A stretch of DNA of 64,000 bases from Artemia franciscana (lineage: Eukaryota; Arthropoda; Branchiopoda; Anostraca; Artemiidae), in the NCBI RefSeq assembly GCF_032884065.1, contig NC_088867.1, positions 22,636,281 to 22,700,280 of the forward strand. Direction: 5' to 3'. The notes under the pieces are model-generated. The model worked only from the letters and a program-made list of their open reading frames with translations. It did not search any database and was not told the DNA's origin. Below are positions 34,020 to 45,384 of the stretch, piece by piece (the stretch's first letter is position 1; each line of letters starts with the position of its first letter). Made by a program: the position numbers and the translations under genes.

Positions 34020-35424
34020 GTAAAATGGCAAGTTTAAGGACACTATCAGTCCCTAGTTGCCTAGGAACTGCTATACCCTCTCAAGTTCCCCAAGATACAC
34101 AGTCGTATACTTCATTTGTGGAAATAAAGATTGAGGGAAATACTTGAAATGCTCAGCCAATTCAGTTATCGAAAACGTGCTATAAGGATATTTTTCAGTT
34201 GTGGTATTATAAACTTTTGTATGATTATTTTCAAAATATATGTAGTAACAATTTTCATCATGTAAATCCAAGAGCAAAAATTAAAATCTCCCTTGTCTAA
34301 TACCAAGTCATTACTTCGAGTTACAAATAACCTTATTCTGATCCAATCTTTTAATAACACTGCGCTTGAAATTAAACATCTTCAGAGCTGCTGATCTGCA
34401 TGCATTTCCTTTGAGCGTTAGCTATTTATTGTGTTTGCTATGTCTGATGAGCTTTCAATGAAAACTTGTAAAGGTGTTCACCGTCAGATGGCTGTCACAT
34501 CCACTTAGAATACAAATAAAGTCTAAACCTAGAATAAAAATAAACTACAATTTGGGTACCTGGAGAAATCTGGGGAAGCTAAACAAGAAGGGTGTGTGAA
34601 AGCACAGAATGACTTGGCCCCAGTTCCTCATTCCACTTTCTGGCTGAAGAGCAGCGAAACGGAGGTCCGCACCACCAGTAGAGAGTAAATTTCGTTAGTG
34701 TATTCTTCTCTTTTTTTTACATCCAAACGTTTTTTAAACCATATGCCTCTATCAGACTTAGAACCTATTCACACACAAATACCAAGGTGGATTTAGACAC
34801 TACGTGCAACAAGATCATCAAAAATAGTTTATTTACAGTAGTTCGAGGAATAATTGGGGGATTCAGCCTACACTTCCAAGGAATGTTTGGGGTAAAGTGA
34901 ATCCCAATTTTTGGCATGGGAAAAAATCAGAGGGAGAGCGGGTTTTAATGTGTTTCGTATCGGATTTGCCTAAAAATGTATCGCTGCAAAACCCAAATAG
35001 ACTTAGAATTTATTTACCGCTAAGTACCAGGATAAATAAAAAAAAGTATATGCACTTAAATAAGGCATCTGCAACATTTTAGTGACGACTTTGGGATTGA
35101 GTTGAAATTCTCAGGATTTCCACAGTTTGTCTTTGTAGAAGACATAAAGTGGCACATAAAAGTGTGTTTTCGTGTATTTAGCATTTCAAGGAACTGCAAG
35201 CAAGCGCTGACAACACAGATTCAGGTAGTTCCTTTGTAATGAAAACCAACGGTAGCAACACAAAACTATGAAGAAAACACGGAATTGCGATCAACGAAAA
35301 GAGATCGAGCAGGTCGACACATCCACCAATCTGGGAAGCGAATTGACGTCCACAAGCCGTTTGTCATCATATATTTAACAACGCATTGCCAAACCTCTAA
35401 CTTATTAATCTACCTTTAACTTAT
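34020..35424. other. No feature seen
   Basis: AT-rich. The ORFs at 34071-34360 (minus) and 34897-35082 (plus) show no motif. A short block at 35177-35224, between TTTAG and CAG|GTAGTT, has splice-like borders but is too short and out of phase to call. Confidence 0.35.
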
Positions 35425-36299
35425 TAATAATAATAATAATAATTTATTTATGCCCTCTTTACATACAAACGATGTACCCAGAGGAGTATGAAAAGAAAAC
35501 TGAAAAATAGAAAAATTACACTTCTAATGAAAATCAGTAGATCATGGCTATTTTTTTTGCACATAACTCAAAAAACCACTGACAAAACATGACCTATAAA
35601 TAATAACATAACTCATAAACATAACTCATAAAATAGCACCCATAAACATAGCGCATAAATATCTATTTAATTACAGAAACAACGACAATACTGTTTTTCC
35701 ATTAAATGAGACAATTAAGGGGAAAATTTCGTATTGTTGTCGTATTTTTGATCCATTTTAGCAGTTATATCAAATATTCCGAATTTTCGTATAATATAAC
35801 TATTTTTGAACCATAGTGGAATTCCGAAAAAATATTTACAAAACCGGAAAAAGTAAACGCGGATACGCTTTTTATCACTTTTACTCAAAAACTTCAGAAA
35901 TGGAAAAATGAAAAATACATGAGGTGCAAACACTGAATTATAAATTATAGCAAGTGTTTGTTTATCAAAACGACCTTTCACCCTGACTAGCAGGCCATAT
36001 GTTTTCCAAAGTTTTCCCAACACAGATGATAACACCAACTCCCGCGTAGCTTTAATTGACGGACCAAAAGGCAACCCAAGGTAATTAATGGAATCTTTAT
36101 TAATAATATTAAGTGATCCCACCTTAATTGAATGATGCTGGATATCACTTTTACTATTCGACACTAGGAATTCTGTTTTAGATGGTTCAATCTCTAATCC
36201 TATCTCTCGTAGATGTGAGTGTAATATATTAATTGCATTCTGCATTGATATTAAATTATCCGAGAACACATCTTGTGCTCGATCTGGGAAAACAAACAC
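35425..36299 (-). mobile_element. LINE family 3, 5'-truncated copy with the C-terminal part of the reverse transcriptase
   Basis: The minus-strand ORF 35715-36299 (194 residues) starts inside the catalytic palm: VFSDNLISMQNAINIL follows what is normally the F/Y-ADD motif, here degraded to FPDR. It continues with IEPSKTEFLVSN, INYLGLPFG, KLWKTYGLLVRVKGRFDKQT and CKYFFGIPLW. This matches the plus-strand element at 45.4-47.9 kb, which reads GVPIGSN, YSLLVALKYKLNHRIL and AKYLLRLPLW at the same places. Downstream lies an AT-rich tail ending in an (AAT)n run at 35426-35445. The frame is open for 194 codons, suggesting a fairly recent insertion, but the active site is lost. Confidence 0.8.
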
Positions 36300-36719
36300 C
36301 TATCGTTGCGAGTGAAGACACGCCTTTTCTGAACTCTATTGGTTCTGGTAGGAACATTCGGAGCGGAGATGTGGACTTTATTACAATGATATTATTGTTG
36401 TAATAATTAATGTTATTACTAGTATTATTATAGGTGGACACCCAAAACGAGGCACAAGCCACAATCGCCCATTGCCTCCACAGCCCGAAAGAAAATAAAC
36501 CAGCTTCTAAGGTAAAGTAATTGAAACAACCATCTAAAAAGATATTTAAGGTGATCACTAGGGTCTAATTAGAGTTTATTGCCCCCACAGACACCAGGGC
36601 AAAGGATGTAGATTATGCAAGTTACCCACTATTTCCACATAGGTTTTACTCTTTGATCTTGAAGCCTGGAAAGCCTGCGAATCTTTGAGGAAATGTTGTG
36701 GACGAAATTGAACAAAACC
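36300..36719. other. No gene seen
   Basis: Flank of the LINE insertion with a short ATT/AAT-rich stretch (36380-36440). The 36256-36558 minus-strand ORF has no recognisable feature. Confidence 0.35.
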
Positions 36720-37600
36720 AAAAGACACTGTACATCCGGGTTTTCAAAAGGGCGCATCTGCAATATATCAGGAACGGCTAAGGGTATTAGGTTGAAACTT
36801 TCGGGTAGCTGACGGGGATGTTAAACTAAATCAAAGAAACTGAGTAAAGCCAGGTTGTCAAAAGGGCCTAACTTCAATGTCTCAGGAATAATTTCAGAAA
36901 ATGTTCACGGGGACGTTTAACTAAATGTGTACACATATTGTCGAAAAGGCCTACCTGCAAATATCAGAAGCAACACAGGGTATTAAGTTGAAACTTTCTG
37001 AGAATGTTGAGGGGTTGTTGAACTGAGCAAAAAAGGCACTAAGTGCATCCAAGTTGTCAAATTCGTCCCATCAACAATATCTCAAGAACAGCAAAGGGAA
37101 TTAAGTTGAAACTTCCTGGGAATGTTCAATTAAATCAAATCCACCCTGTACATCCATATTGTCAAAAGACCGAAACTGCAATATTTCATAAAGAAGTTGG
37201 AACTTTCAGGGATTGTCTTGGAGGACGTTAAACTAGATTAAAATAAAAATTATGTGCATCCGGGTTGCCAAAAGAGCCTATCAACAAAATCTCAAAAACG
37301 GCCAAAGGCAATTAGTTGAAATTTCCCAAAAAATGTTGAGAAAGATGTTCAACTGGACTAAACCAAAAGGCACTATGTGCATCCAGGTTGTCAGATTAGC
37401 TATCCACAATATCTCAGGAACGATTAAGGACGCCAAGTGTAAACTTCCAGAGGATATTGAGGGAAATAGTTAATGAAATGAAAGAACACTAGGTAAATCC
37501 TGGTTATTATAACGGCGTACCTACATTATCTCAGGAAAGGCTAAGGATATTAAGTTGATCCTTGGCTTCTAAGTAAAAATAGTTTGTGAGGATATCTGCA
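36720..37600 (+). repeat. Tandem array, units of roughly 125-145 bases
   Basis: At least six diverged units, each with GTGCATCCAGGTTGTCAAAA-, AATATCTCAGGAACGGC- and AAGTTGAAACTTTC-like blocks, then GTTAAACTAAATCAAA. Similar units occur at 359-924, 2690-2990, 38080-39000 and 56750-57180, so it is a dispersed family. No coding potential. Confidence 0.6.
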
Positions 37601-38079
37601 ATATACCAAGGACGGATATGAGGCTTTTAAATGAGATATTCGAAGTTCTAATTCTCTTTTTAAGAATCGAAGGTTATTGCAGGTGAGCCAGTCCCCCTCC
37701 AATGTAACTTTTTCCTACCTGGCCTCCACATCCCCAAAGGGAATCAATCAAAACTTTGAAATAGCCTTTTTATTCAAAATAGATGAAAGGTTCACGAAAT
37801 ATACGTCCAGGAGAGACAAAACGCTCATAATCTCTGGGAAAAGAAAATTGTCCGATTTTCGCATATAAATTTTATAATGGTAAAGGAGGGCATGGTTGAT
37901 CCTTGGTATACGATTAACTCAAAACATTTGAAGATTAAATTTTCGTCAAGACAATTGCATATTTTTTCGATAGTACTCGGGAAGGAGAGGGAGAAAGGGG
38001 GAGGGGTCAAAATTGGGCAAAAATCTTTTCATTCATAATTCATTGCATTTCGACTGAGTTTTTACTGATCATTCATTCA
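37601..38079. other. No feature seen
   Basis: A G-rich/A-rich stretch at 37978-38010 is the only compositional oddity. Apparent ORFs on both strands are short and unsupported. Confidence 0.35.
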
Positions 38080-39000
38080 TACTCTGGAAATGGCATGGGT
38101 AACTTACCTCAATAAGTCAAAAGATGCAATATGTACCTCATTTTTCAGATTGTTTACAATGTCTCGGGAATACCCAGACGAATACAACTTCGGGGGAATA
38201 TTTAGGGTCAAGTAGATCTGTAGTTATGAATTGGGGACAGGGTTGAGGTAAATCGAAAGAGGCTCTGCGTAGTCTGGTCTTCAATTAGCATGTCTGCAAT
38301 ATCTCGGGACCAGCTGGGAGGACGAGGTGGAATCTTTCGGGTTCTGTTGGGGAAAGGAAGGAGCTAAACAATTTTGTCTCTGATCCACCAAAACATTTTT
38401 AAACTGTAAACTCCTATTGGACAGACAATATCATACATTACGTAGCAAAGTAAATCAGATGACATTAAACGTTGCCAGAATATCAAACTAGTGTATCTGA
38501 ATTACCTAAGGAACGGCATGTGATACCAAGTTGAAACTTTCAAGGAGTCTTGTGGAGATGGGGAACAAGAAAATGTCCAACTATGACTTGGCAGGAGAGG
38601 CTAGAACCAAATATAGAGACAAGCACATCCAACTTTTTAAAATACCACATCTGCAATACCTTAGGGGATGGATTCAAAGACTTTCGGCAGCGTAGAAGCT
38701 CGAGGGAGATAGGGTAGGATGAATTCAAATTTACTGCTGGTGGAAGGAGTAGCTAAAAACAATGTGTCTCCATTCCAGCTAAACGTTTTTGCACTTTAGG
38801 AATTTATCCCTGAATATGTAGGAAGGTAAATCGAGAAACACTTTGTAGTTCGAGGTTACTAAAATGCCACACTTGTAACATCTTAGGAGTCACTTGGGCA
38901 AGTAAGCTGACCCTATCAGGGACCATCAGGGGGTCCGAGTAAACTTCAATTTTTAACCTTGGGGTGGACATAGAAAAAAGAAGAAAAATATATACCTCAT
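38080..39000 (+). repeat. Second tandem array of the AAGTTGAAACTTTC family, strongly diverged
   Basis: Blocks such as ATGTCTGCAATATCTCGGGA, ACCAAGTTGAAACTTTCAAG and CATCTGCAATACCTTAGGGG recur at irregular spacing. Units are longer and more diverged than at 36.7 kb. Confidence 0.45.
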
Positions 39001-39469
39001 GCTACAAACGGCTTGGTCCTGGCAAAAATTGCCGCTTATCTTTTCTCCAGCTGTTTCCAAAAAATAAATGACGAAGAATTAAATTATAAATCCCGTAGAA
39101 AAGTAACCTTAAAAGACGTTCATGACAGTGTTTTCCCTCTAATGCTGCAATATGTTTTACAAGCAACATTTTCCCTACATAAAAAACATCATGAGTGTGA
39201 CACATAAGTGAACATAATGACAGTAGTACTTAGGAGTTTATTGGCAAAAAAAATATATAAATATTTCATAACATAGCAAATTTTCAGTTAACACGGAAAG
39301 TTTCAACCTGAAAGGTCCTTTCTAGAATTAAAATACCTCATGAATGTTTCTTGACAATCTTAGTTCTTTGTAAGATTCCGAAAGGAGAAAAGCTTTTATA
39401 TGAAATATTGAAGAGTACAAAATGGACAGATCACTTCAAGCCTTCATACAATTAAAAAAAAACAAAAAA
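39001..39469. other. No gene seen
   Basis: Overlapping ORFs on both strands at 39002-39207 have no motif; nothing else is visible. Confidence 0.3.
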
Positions 39470-39472
39470 AAA

Positions 39473-39742
39473 CAAGTTTTTTCAGCTGAAAGTAAGGAGC
39501 GACACTAAAACTTAAAACGAACAGAAATTACTTCGTATACGAAAGGGGCTGCTTCCTCATCAACGCCCCGCTCTTTACGCTAAAGTTAGATTCTTTCTCT
39601 CAACTCTTCTTTTTAAAACAGTAAAAAACTTTAGCGTAAAGAGCGGGGCGTTGATGAGGAAGCAGCCCCTTTCATATACAAGGTAATTTCTGTTCGTTTT
39701 CAGTTTTAGTGTCGCTCCTTACTTTCAGTTGAAAAAACTTGT
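39473..39742. mobile_element. Foldback element FB1 core, near-perfect palindrome
   Basis: Two arms of about 115 bases around a spacer of about 40 bases. The inner 47 bases of each arm (39541-39587 and 39627-39673) are exact inverted copies; outer arms (AGCTGAAAGTAAGGAGCGAC against GTCGCTCCTTACTTTCAGTT) differ at a few sites. The arms include TTTACGCTAAAGTT, seen in all FB1 copies. It would fold into a long hairpin as RNA or single-stranded DNA. Confidence 0.75.
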
Positions 39743-40935
39743 TTTTTTTAATTTAATTTCTGAACGTTTTTGAATCAATGCATGTTTTGATTTTGGCTGT
39801 CAGCAGAGGAATAGTTAAAACGAAATTTGAATTTTTTTTTTGTGGCTGAATGGCTTTCTCATAATTATGATCGAATGATTTTGAGAAAAAGAGCGGGGGA
39901 GGAAGCCTAGTTGCCCTCCAATTTTTTGGTTAATTAAAAAGGCAACTAGAACTTTTAATTTTTTACGAATCTTTTTATTTGTAAAAGATATACGTAACTT
40001 ATAAATTAGCTTACGTAAAGAATTTTTTATTCTCATGTTTTTATTACACATATGAGAGGGTTCGCCCCCTCGTCAGTACCTCTCTCTTTACACTAAATCT
40101 TAAATTTTGTCCTAATTCATTAAGAATGACCCCTGAATCACAAAAGCCGTAGAATAAATAGTTGACATTACTAAAAATACTTTAGAGTAAAGAGCGAGGT
40201 ATTAGGAGGAGGTGAGCCCCTCATATGGGTAATAGTTTCTGTTCGTTTTAAGTTTTAATGCTGCTCCCTACTTCCAACTGAAAAAAAAACTTGTCATATT
40301 TATTTTTTCATTGTTTTTTTTTAAATAATGCTAGTAAATCCTGCGCTCCCTTCATGGAAATTTTCTTCCCCCATGACCAATTCCTCGATGGAAAGTTCCC
40401 CCAGTATATCCCCCTTTTCTCAACCCCTCCCCCAACCAAAAAGTCCTCCTGAAAACGCCTGTACACTTCCCAATAACCATTACTATATGTAAGCACTGCT
40501 CAAAGTTTGTAACTTGTAGCCCCTCCACGGGGACTGTGGAGGAGTAAGTCGTCTCCACAGACATAGTTATAAGGTTTTTCGACTACGCTGAATAAAATGG
40601 CTATCCCAGAATTTGGATCCGGTGACTTTGGGAAATAATTAGCGTGGGAGGGGGCCTAGGTGATGGTGGTAATCTGATGGTGTAATTTTCGTTAAGATTC
40701 TATGACTTTTAGGGGGTGTTTCTCCCTATTTTCTAAAATAACGCACATTTTCTCAGGCTCGTAACTTTTGATGCGTAATATTAAACTTGATGAAACTTAT
40801 ATATTTAAAATCAGCATTAAAATGCGATTCTTTTGATGTAGCTATTGGTATCAAAATTCCATTTATTAGACTTTTGGTTTCTATTGAGCCGGGTCGCTCC
40901 TTAATACAGTTCGTTACCACGAACTGTTTGATAAC
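39743..40935 (-). mobile_element. Foldback element FB1, second copy next to the palindrome
   Basis: The piece AAGCCTAGTTGCCCTCCAAT (about 39905), a second inverted-repeat core (about 40040-40295) and the single-copy section follow in FB1 minus-strand order, ending at the terminal palindrome CAGTTCGTTACCACGAACTG (40907-40926). A segment between about 40650 and 40665 is deleted relative to the 5.7 kb copy. Confidence 0.6.
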
Positions 40936-40959
40936 ATAGACACTCATTTTTCTCTCCAA

Positions 40960-43387
40960 CACCGATTCATAAATTACCTAACATCCTGGTCTTACATTGG
41001 GAAGCAAAAAACTCAGGATTTTCTTCTTTTTTTTAATTTCAACCAGCTTTTTGAGAAGTAAGCTAAGAGGGAGGGAGAGAAGGTAGCCTACTCCTCATTT
41101 CAGACTATGAATTTTCCAAAAACTAAATAACAAATATGAGGTTAACTCTTTTCTTTATTTAAAGTCAAAATTTATGGTTAAAAAGCTAATAATGTGATTT
41201 AAGCAAAACATAGTTCGACGATTTTGGGCACCAGATGCGGGAAAGTCAAATTCTTGAAAACTCAAAGGTGATTTTCATGGACTTACCTACATTTTTCGAG
41301 ATATTTGCCAATTCTTTCACTATTTTATTTTTCGAACATTTAGCGGCTGTAAGTACAGCATTGGCAACAAAGTAGAATTAAAACTTATGTTGAATCTTTG
41401 CTTCTATATTTCAGACATACAATATAAAATCGTTCATAGCTAAATTAATTTAAAGCGTTCTCAATACGTTTCTTCATTGAAATTAAGATGCGTGCGAGAA
41501 AATAACGCTGGCAAAATTTGAGGCGTCTATCCAATTATTTTCATCCTTCTGACTCATCACAATTTTAAAAAAAGATCTTCAGCTGAAAAAAAAAACACAA
41601 CTAAGTTGTCAGAACAATTTTACGCAGCATGGGCGTAAGAGCAAAAGAGCTGGTTGTAAAGGTATCCCCCAAAATACAAACAGCATTATGGTTTTTAATC
41701 CTTTTAAACATAAATTATCACTTTTTACTGTTTGGAAGAACTTGACACTCTAGAAATAAAGCCTGTTTCAGCTACTCCTTTTAGCAAGGTACTGAATCAT
41801 GGAATTAAGTAAATACACGCAAGTAAGAAGGAAGGTCTTGCTCTATAGGTCTCCCTCAAAATCTCATGAGCTTCTTTATTGCCTGTTTTGCTGTTTGAAA
41901 GAATTTCTCCTTGAAATAAATTCTGGTTTCAGCTAGCCCTTTTAGCAAAGTACTGAATCATGGAATCTAGTAAAAAAAAGGGCACACAAGAATGATAGAT
42001 TTGCTGGGCAGGCCTTCTTCAAAATCTCATGAGTTTTACTATAGTCTTAACCTTCATATAGATTGCCAATTTTGCTATTTTGAAGAATTTCATCTCCTTG
42101 AAATAAATTCCGGTTTCAGCTAGCCCTTTTAGCAAGGTATTGAATCATCTGAATCATGGAATTTAGTAAAAAAAAAAGCACACAAGAATGATGGGCTTGC
42201 TGGGCAGGCCTTCTTCAAAATCTTATGAGCTTTACTATTGTCTTAACCTTCATATAGATTGCTAATTTTGCTGTTAGGAAGAATTTGATGTCCTTGGAAT
42301 AAATTTCAGTTTCAGCTAGCCCTTTTAGCGCGGTAGTAAAGTAGAATTTAGGAAGTACAACCAGGCTAATTGACAAATCAACATTAAAAACAAATTTTAT
42401 TGTGAAGCAATAAGAAATTTTGATTAAAAAATTAGCAATTAACTAATAATCGAAGTTCGGATCAATAATTAAAATAAACGATGGAACCCTGAGTTACGGT
42501 CTAGCGCACTGAATATCGCTTTAACTCCCATAAACAAAATACATATTCCATTTTTTCCTCCTATCCATTAAACTTAGACTTTAGCTAAAAAGTAGGAGGT
42601 TGAGAGGTGGCAGTTGCGGCCCCTAATATTTATGTTTTTTTATATTTTAAAGTTTCTGCTGAAAATAACACTTGACGCAGAGGCTTTAGATCATTTCTTG
42701 TTCATTGAACTACTAAGCCATCCTTTTCTGGACATCAAACCACTTTCGATAAATGTACATTCAAAACTTAAAGCAACATTTAAGTTTTATAACAATTTAG
42801 CTACACTTCACTACAGTTAAGAAAAACCAAATATATAACACATTTCAACGGAGGATTTCAACATTTCGACCAATATAAGCTGACCATTTTCGATAGCAAT
42901 TTTTCTGATTTCCAGGACTCCCTTTCCACTGGCATTATCACTGTTTTATGAGCTTTAAGTCTTAAAGTCCGTTAGCAAAGGTTTATACAAATTTATAAAG
43001 ATTTAATTTGTTTAAATACGCAAAAGAAACTGAAATTCTGAGAGTTTAGGACGTGATTATTCGCAACATGTGCTCTAAGAAGAAGAGAGTTTTTCTGAGA
43101 AAAATCTAAATGACAGCGGAAAATGTATTCGATTATTGCTCGAGCGAGCTTTTGGAAGTGTGGTTATGGTTCTGTTTGGACTTCATGAGCAAAATTTCTA
43201 AGAAATTTCGTCGATGATCCAGACAAAATTGCTCTCGCGACGGAACGAAAAAAAAAATTAATTCGAGAAAAATCAGCCATGTTCATTTTCAATATTCTAT
43301 TTTTTACTGCGAGAAAAAAGATTAGAAGTCTGCGCTGTTGTTCCTCTCAAAACTTCATTTAAGATCATAATCTTATAACGTTTCTAT
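40960..43387. repeat. Mostly unremarkable; tandem repeat of about 185 bases at 41770-42340
   Basis: Three units share TTTCAGCTAGCCCTTTTAGC (about 41933, 42114, 42310) and AGGCCTTCTTCAAAATCTCA. The rest, including the ORF at 42614-42820, shows no recognisable gene. Confidence 0.6.
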
Positions 43388-43814
43388 CAGTGGCGGTTCT
43401 GGCCTATCTTTCGCCTGGGGCAAAGTATTTTTTAGCAGCCTCCCTGGCTCTCCAAAGTTTTCAGGCCAAATTTCCACCAAATCTTCATATATTAACACAA
43501 CAATTTTCAATTTATCAGTCAATTAATTATTTTTTTATTTTATTTTTATTAATTAATCAATAACTTATTGTGTAATTATCATTATCTTAAATTATTATTA
43601 TTATTATACGATTATTTTTTTTTATTTTACTAACTAATTATGAATTTATTAATTACTTTCATTTATTAACTGCGCCCTCTACTTTATCTTAATAAAAGGA
43701 AAACTTCAAATACTTAATGAATAGAAACTTTGATCATTTATTTGACGTCTTGCGTCCCTAAAATTTGTGCGCCCGAGACAAGTGTCCCCTCTGTCTTCCC
43801 TGAAACCGCCTCTG
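43388..43814. mobile_element. Short non-autonomous hAT-like element with 8-base target duplication
   Basis: The left end CAGTGGCGGTTCTGG and right end ...CCGCCTCTG are imperfect inverted repeats (CAG[T/A]GGCGGTT). The flanks GTTTCTAT (43380-43387) and GTTTCTGT (43815-43822) agree at 7 of 8 bases, the duplication length of hAT transposons. The interior is AT-rich and non-coding. Confidence 0.65.
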
Positions 43815-43822
43815 GTTTCTGT

Positions 43823-44707
43823 TTCTGCTCTGTTATCCAGCTAGTTTGAAATTTGTACAAGAGCTCAAAACTAGAAACAATACAGATTACTATCATTGTT
43901 TAAAACTACAAGAACTTTTACAGCCGTAAATAAGAATTTTTACTAGGTCACTTTGAAATTAAAATACTTTGATCTCCCCCTTCTTTTGCGGAGGCGAAGT
44001 CAATCCTGATCCCTGCTTCAAAATCCTCTTCGTTAAATATCAATCAAATATCTAATATCGAAGTTCTTTCTTAAAGATCTTCCGATACTTTATTCATAAT
44101 TCATATGCAAACATTACCTTTGAAGGCTCAATATCAAATATACATATTGTTGATACTTCCTAGCTATCGGGAAAAGGAAGAAATCTATTCATGAGAAAAT
44201 TTCTAGTTCCTGGAAACCATCTATCAAAATCATTAATCAGGCAGGTAGATTCTGTCGTCAAAAAACATCTTGTTAGAATCTCGCGGGATATGAAACTGAT
44301 TGAGTACCTTTCCTTTTTTTTTATTCATTTTATCAAGGAGCGATATAATAGGATTAAATAGGATTGAAAATCCTTTTCTTTGCCGAATAAATTAATTTGT
44401 AATATTTGAGGGACTCAGAGCCAAGTTGATAAAGTCTTAAAAAAAAAAAAAAAAAAACCAACAACAACAACAACAACCGAGATATTTCAAACAAAAGGTA
44501 TGATTCTGGTTTAAATTTTACACGACGCATTCTAAAACAAAACCTTAGATGTAAGGGAAGAAGCCATAGAAGACTTAAGGGGCGTTAGCCTTACTTCTGC
44601 GAAGTAATTTCTGTTCATAATTTTTTTTTTTACATAATTCAACCTCCTATCCACTCGGTGACAAATTAAATATTCGCTAGAATGTACTTTAACTTTAATA
44701 TCACCTA
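43823..44707. other. No gene; poly(A)-(CAA)n run at 44440-44478
   Basis: Nothing supportable beyond an A run followed by (CAA)n, which may be the worn tail of a retroelement. Confidence 0.35.
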
Positions 44708-44926
44708 AACGAATTCAATCCGAAAAGCGACGTTCCAGAGACAACCCAAAGGAAGAACAAGAAGAGGCAGGCCGCACAATACACTCAGGCAGACCTGCGA
44801 AACATAAATGCTTCCCTTCCAACGACGTGGGAAGATGTTCTTGCTGCGGTGCACATGAGGGATGACTGGTGGCTGCTTGTAGATGCCCTGGGCACCTCTG
44901 GAGACACAGGAGGATCTAAGGTCTAG
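44708..44926 (+). mobile_element. LINE family 2, last 70 codons or so
   Basis: The plus frame ending at the stop 44924-44926 reads YTQADLRNINASLPTTWEDV, then AAVHMRDDWWLLVDALGTSG. It matches the end of the 9.6-9.97 kb fragment (WEDIYVAAQFRKDW, LVDALGASGG). It is severely truncated. Confidence 0.7.
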
Positions 44927-45384
44927 GGACACTAATTCAAATCCTCAATTAATCTTTTCAAATTTGGCTAGCCAAACATAATTGATTAAAACAAGGTATG
45001 CTACTACAAATTACAGAGCTAAAAAAGTAAACTTTCTAGTTTATCAACCGGGATAACCTTCGAGATAGCCTTTCAGGCAAGGGAAAAACAATACTGGAAG
45101 TTGAGGAAAAAAGAGATACAAATTGTTGGTTGAAAATTTCAGCTTTCAGCTCAGGGTCAGCGACTGGTTGACTATTATACAAATGATATTTATTTTGGCA
45201 CTGTTCTCTATTGTTTTTTTTTATCTTACCATAACCCCTTAAAAATCCTAGAGGGAGTAGAGTACTGTGCCTTTACAACTTCCTTAGACATCCCATTCTA
45301 AACCCCTTTAAAATGCCCCAATTACAATACTGATTTCTTTATGATACCCTTTTGGCTACTCAAACTTCAAAAAATAAAATAAAA

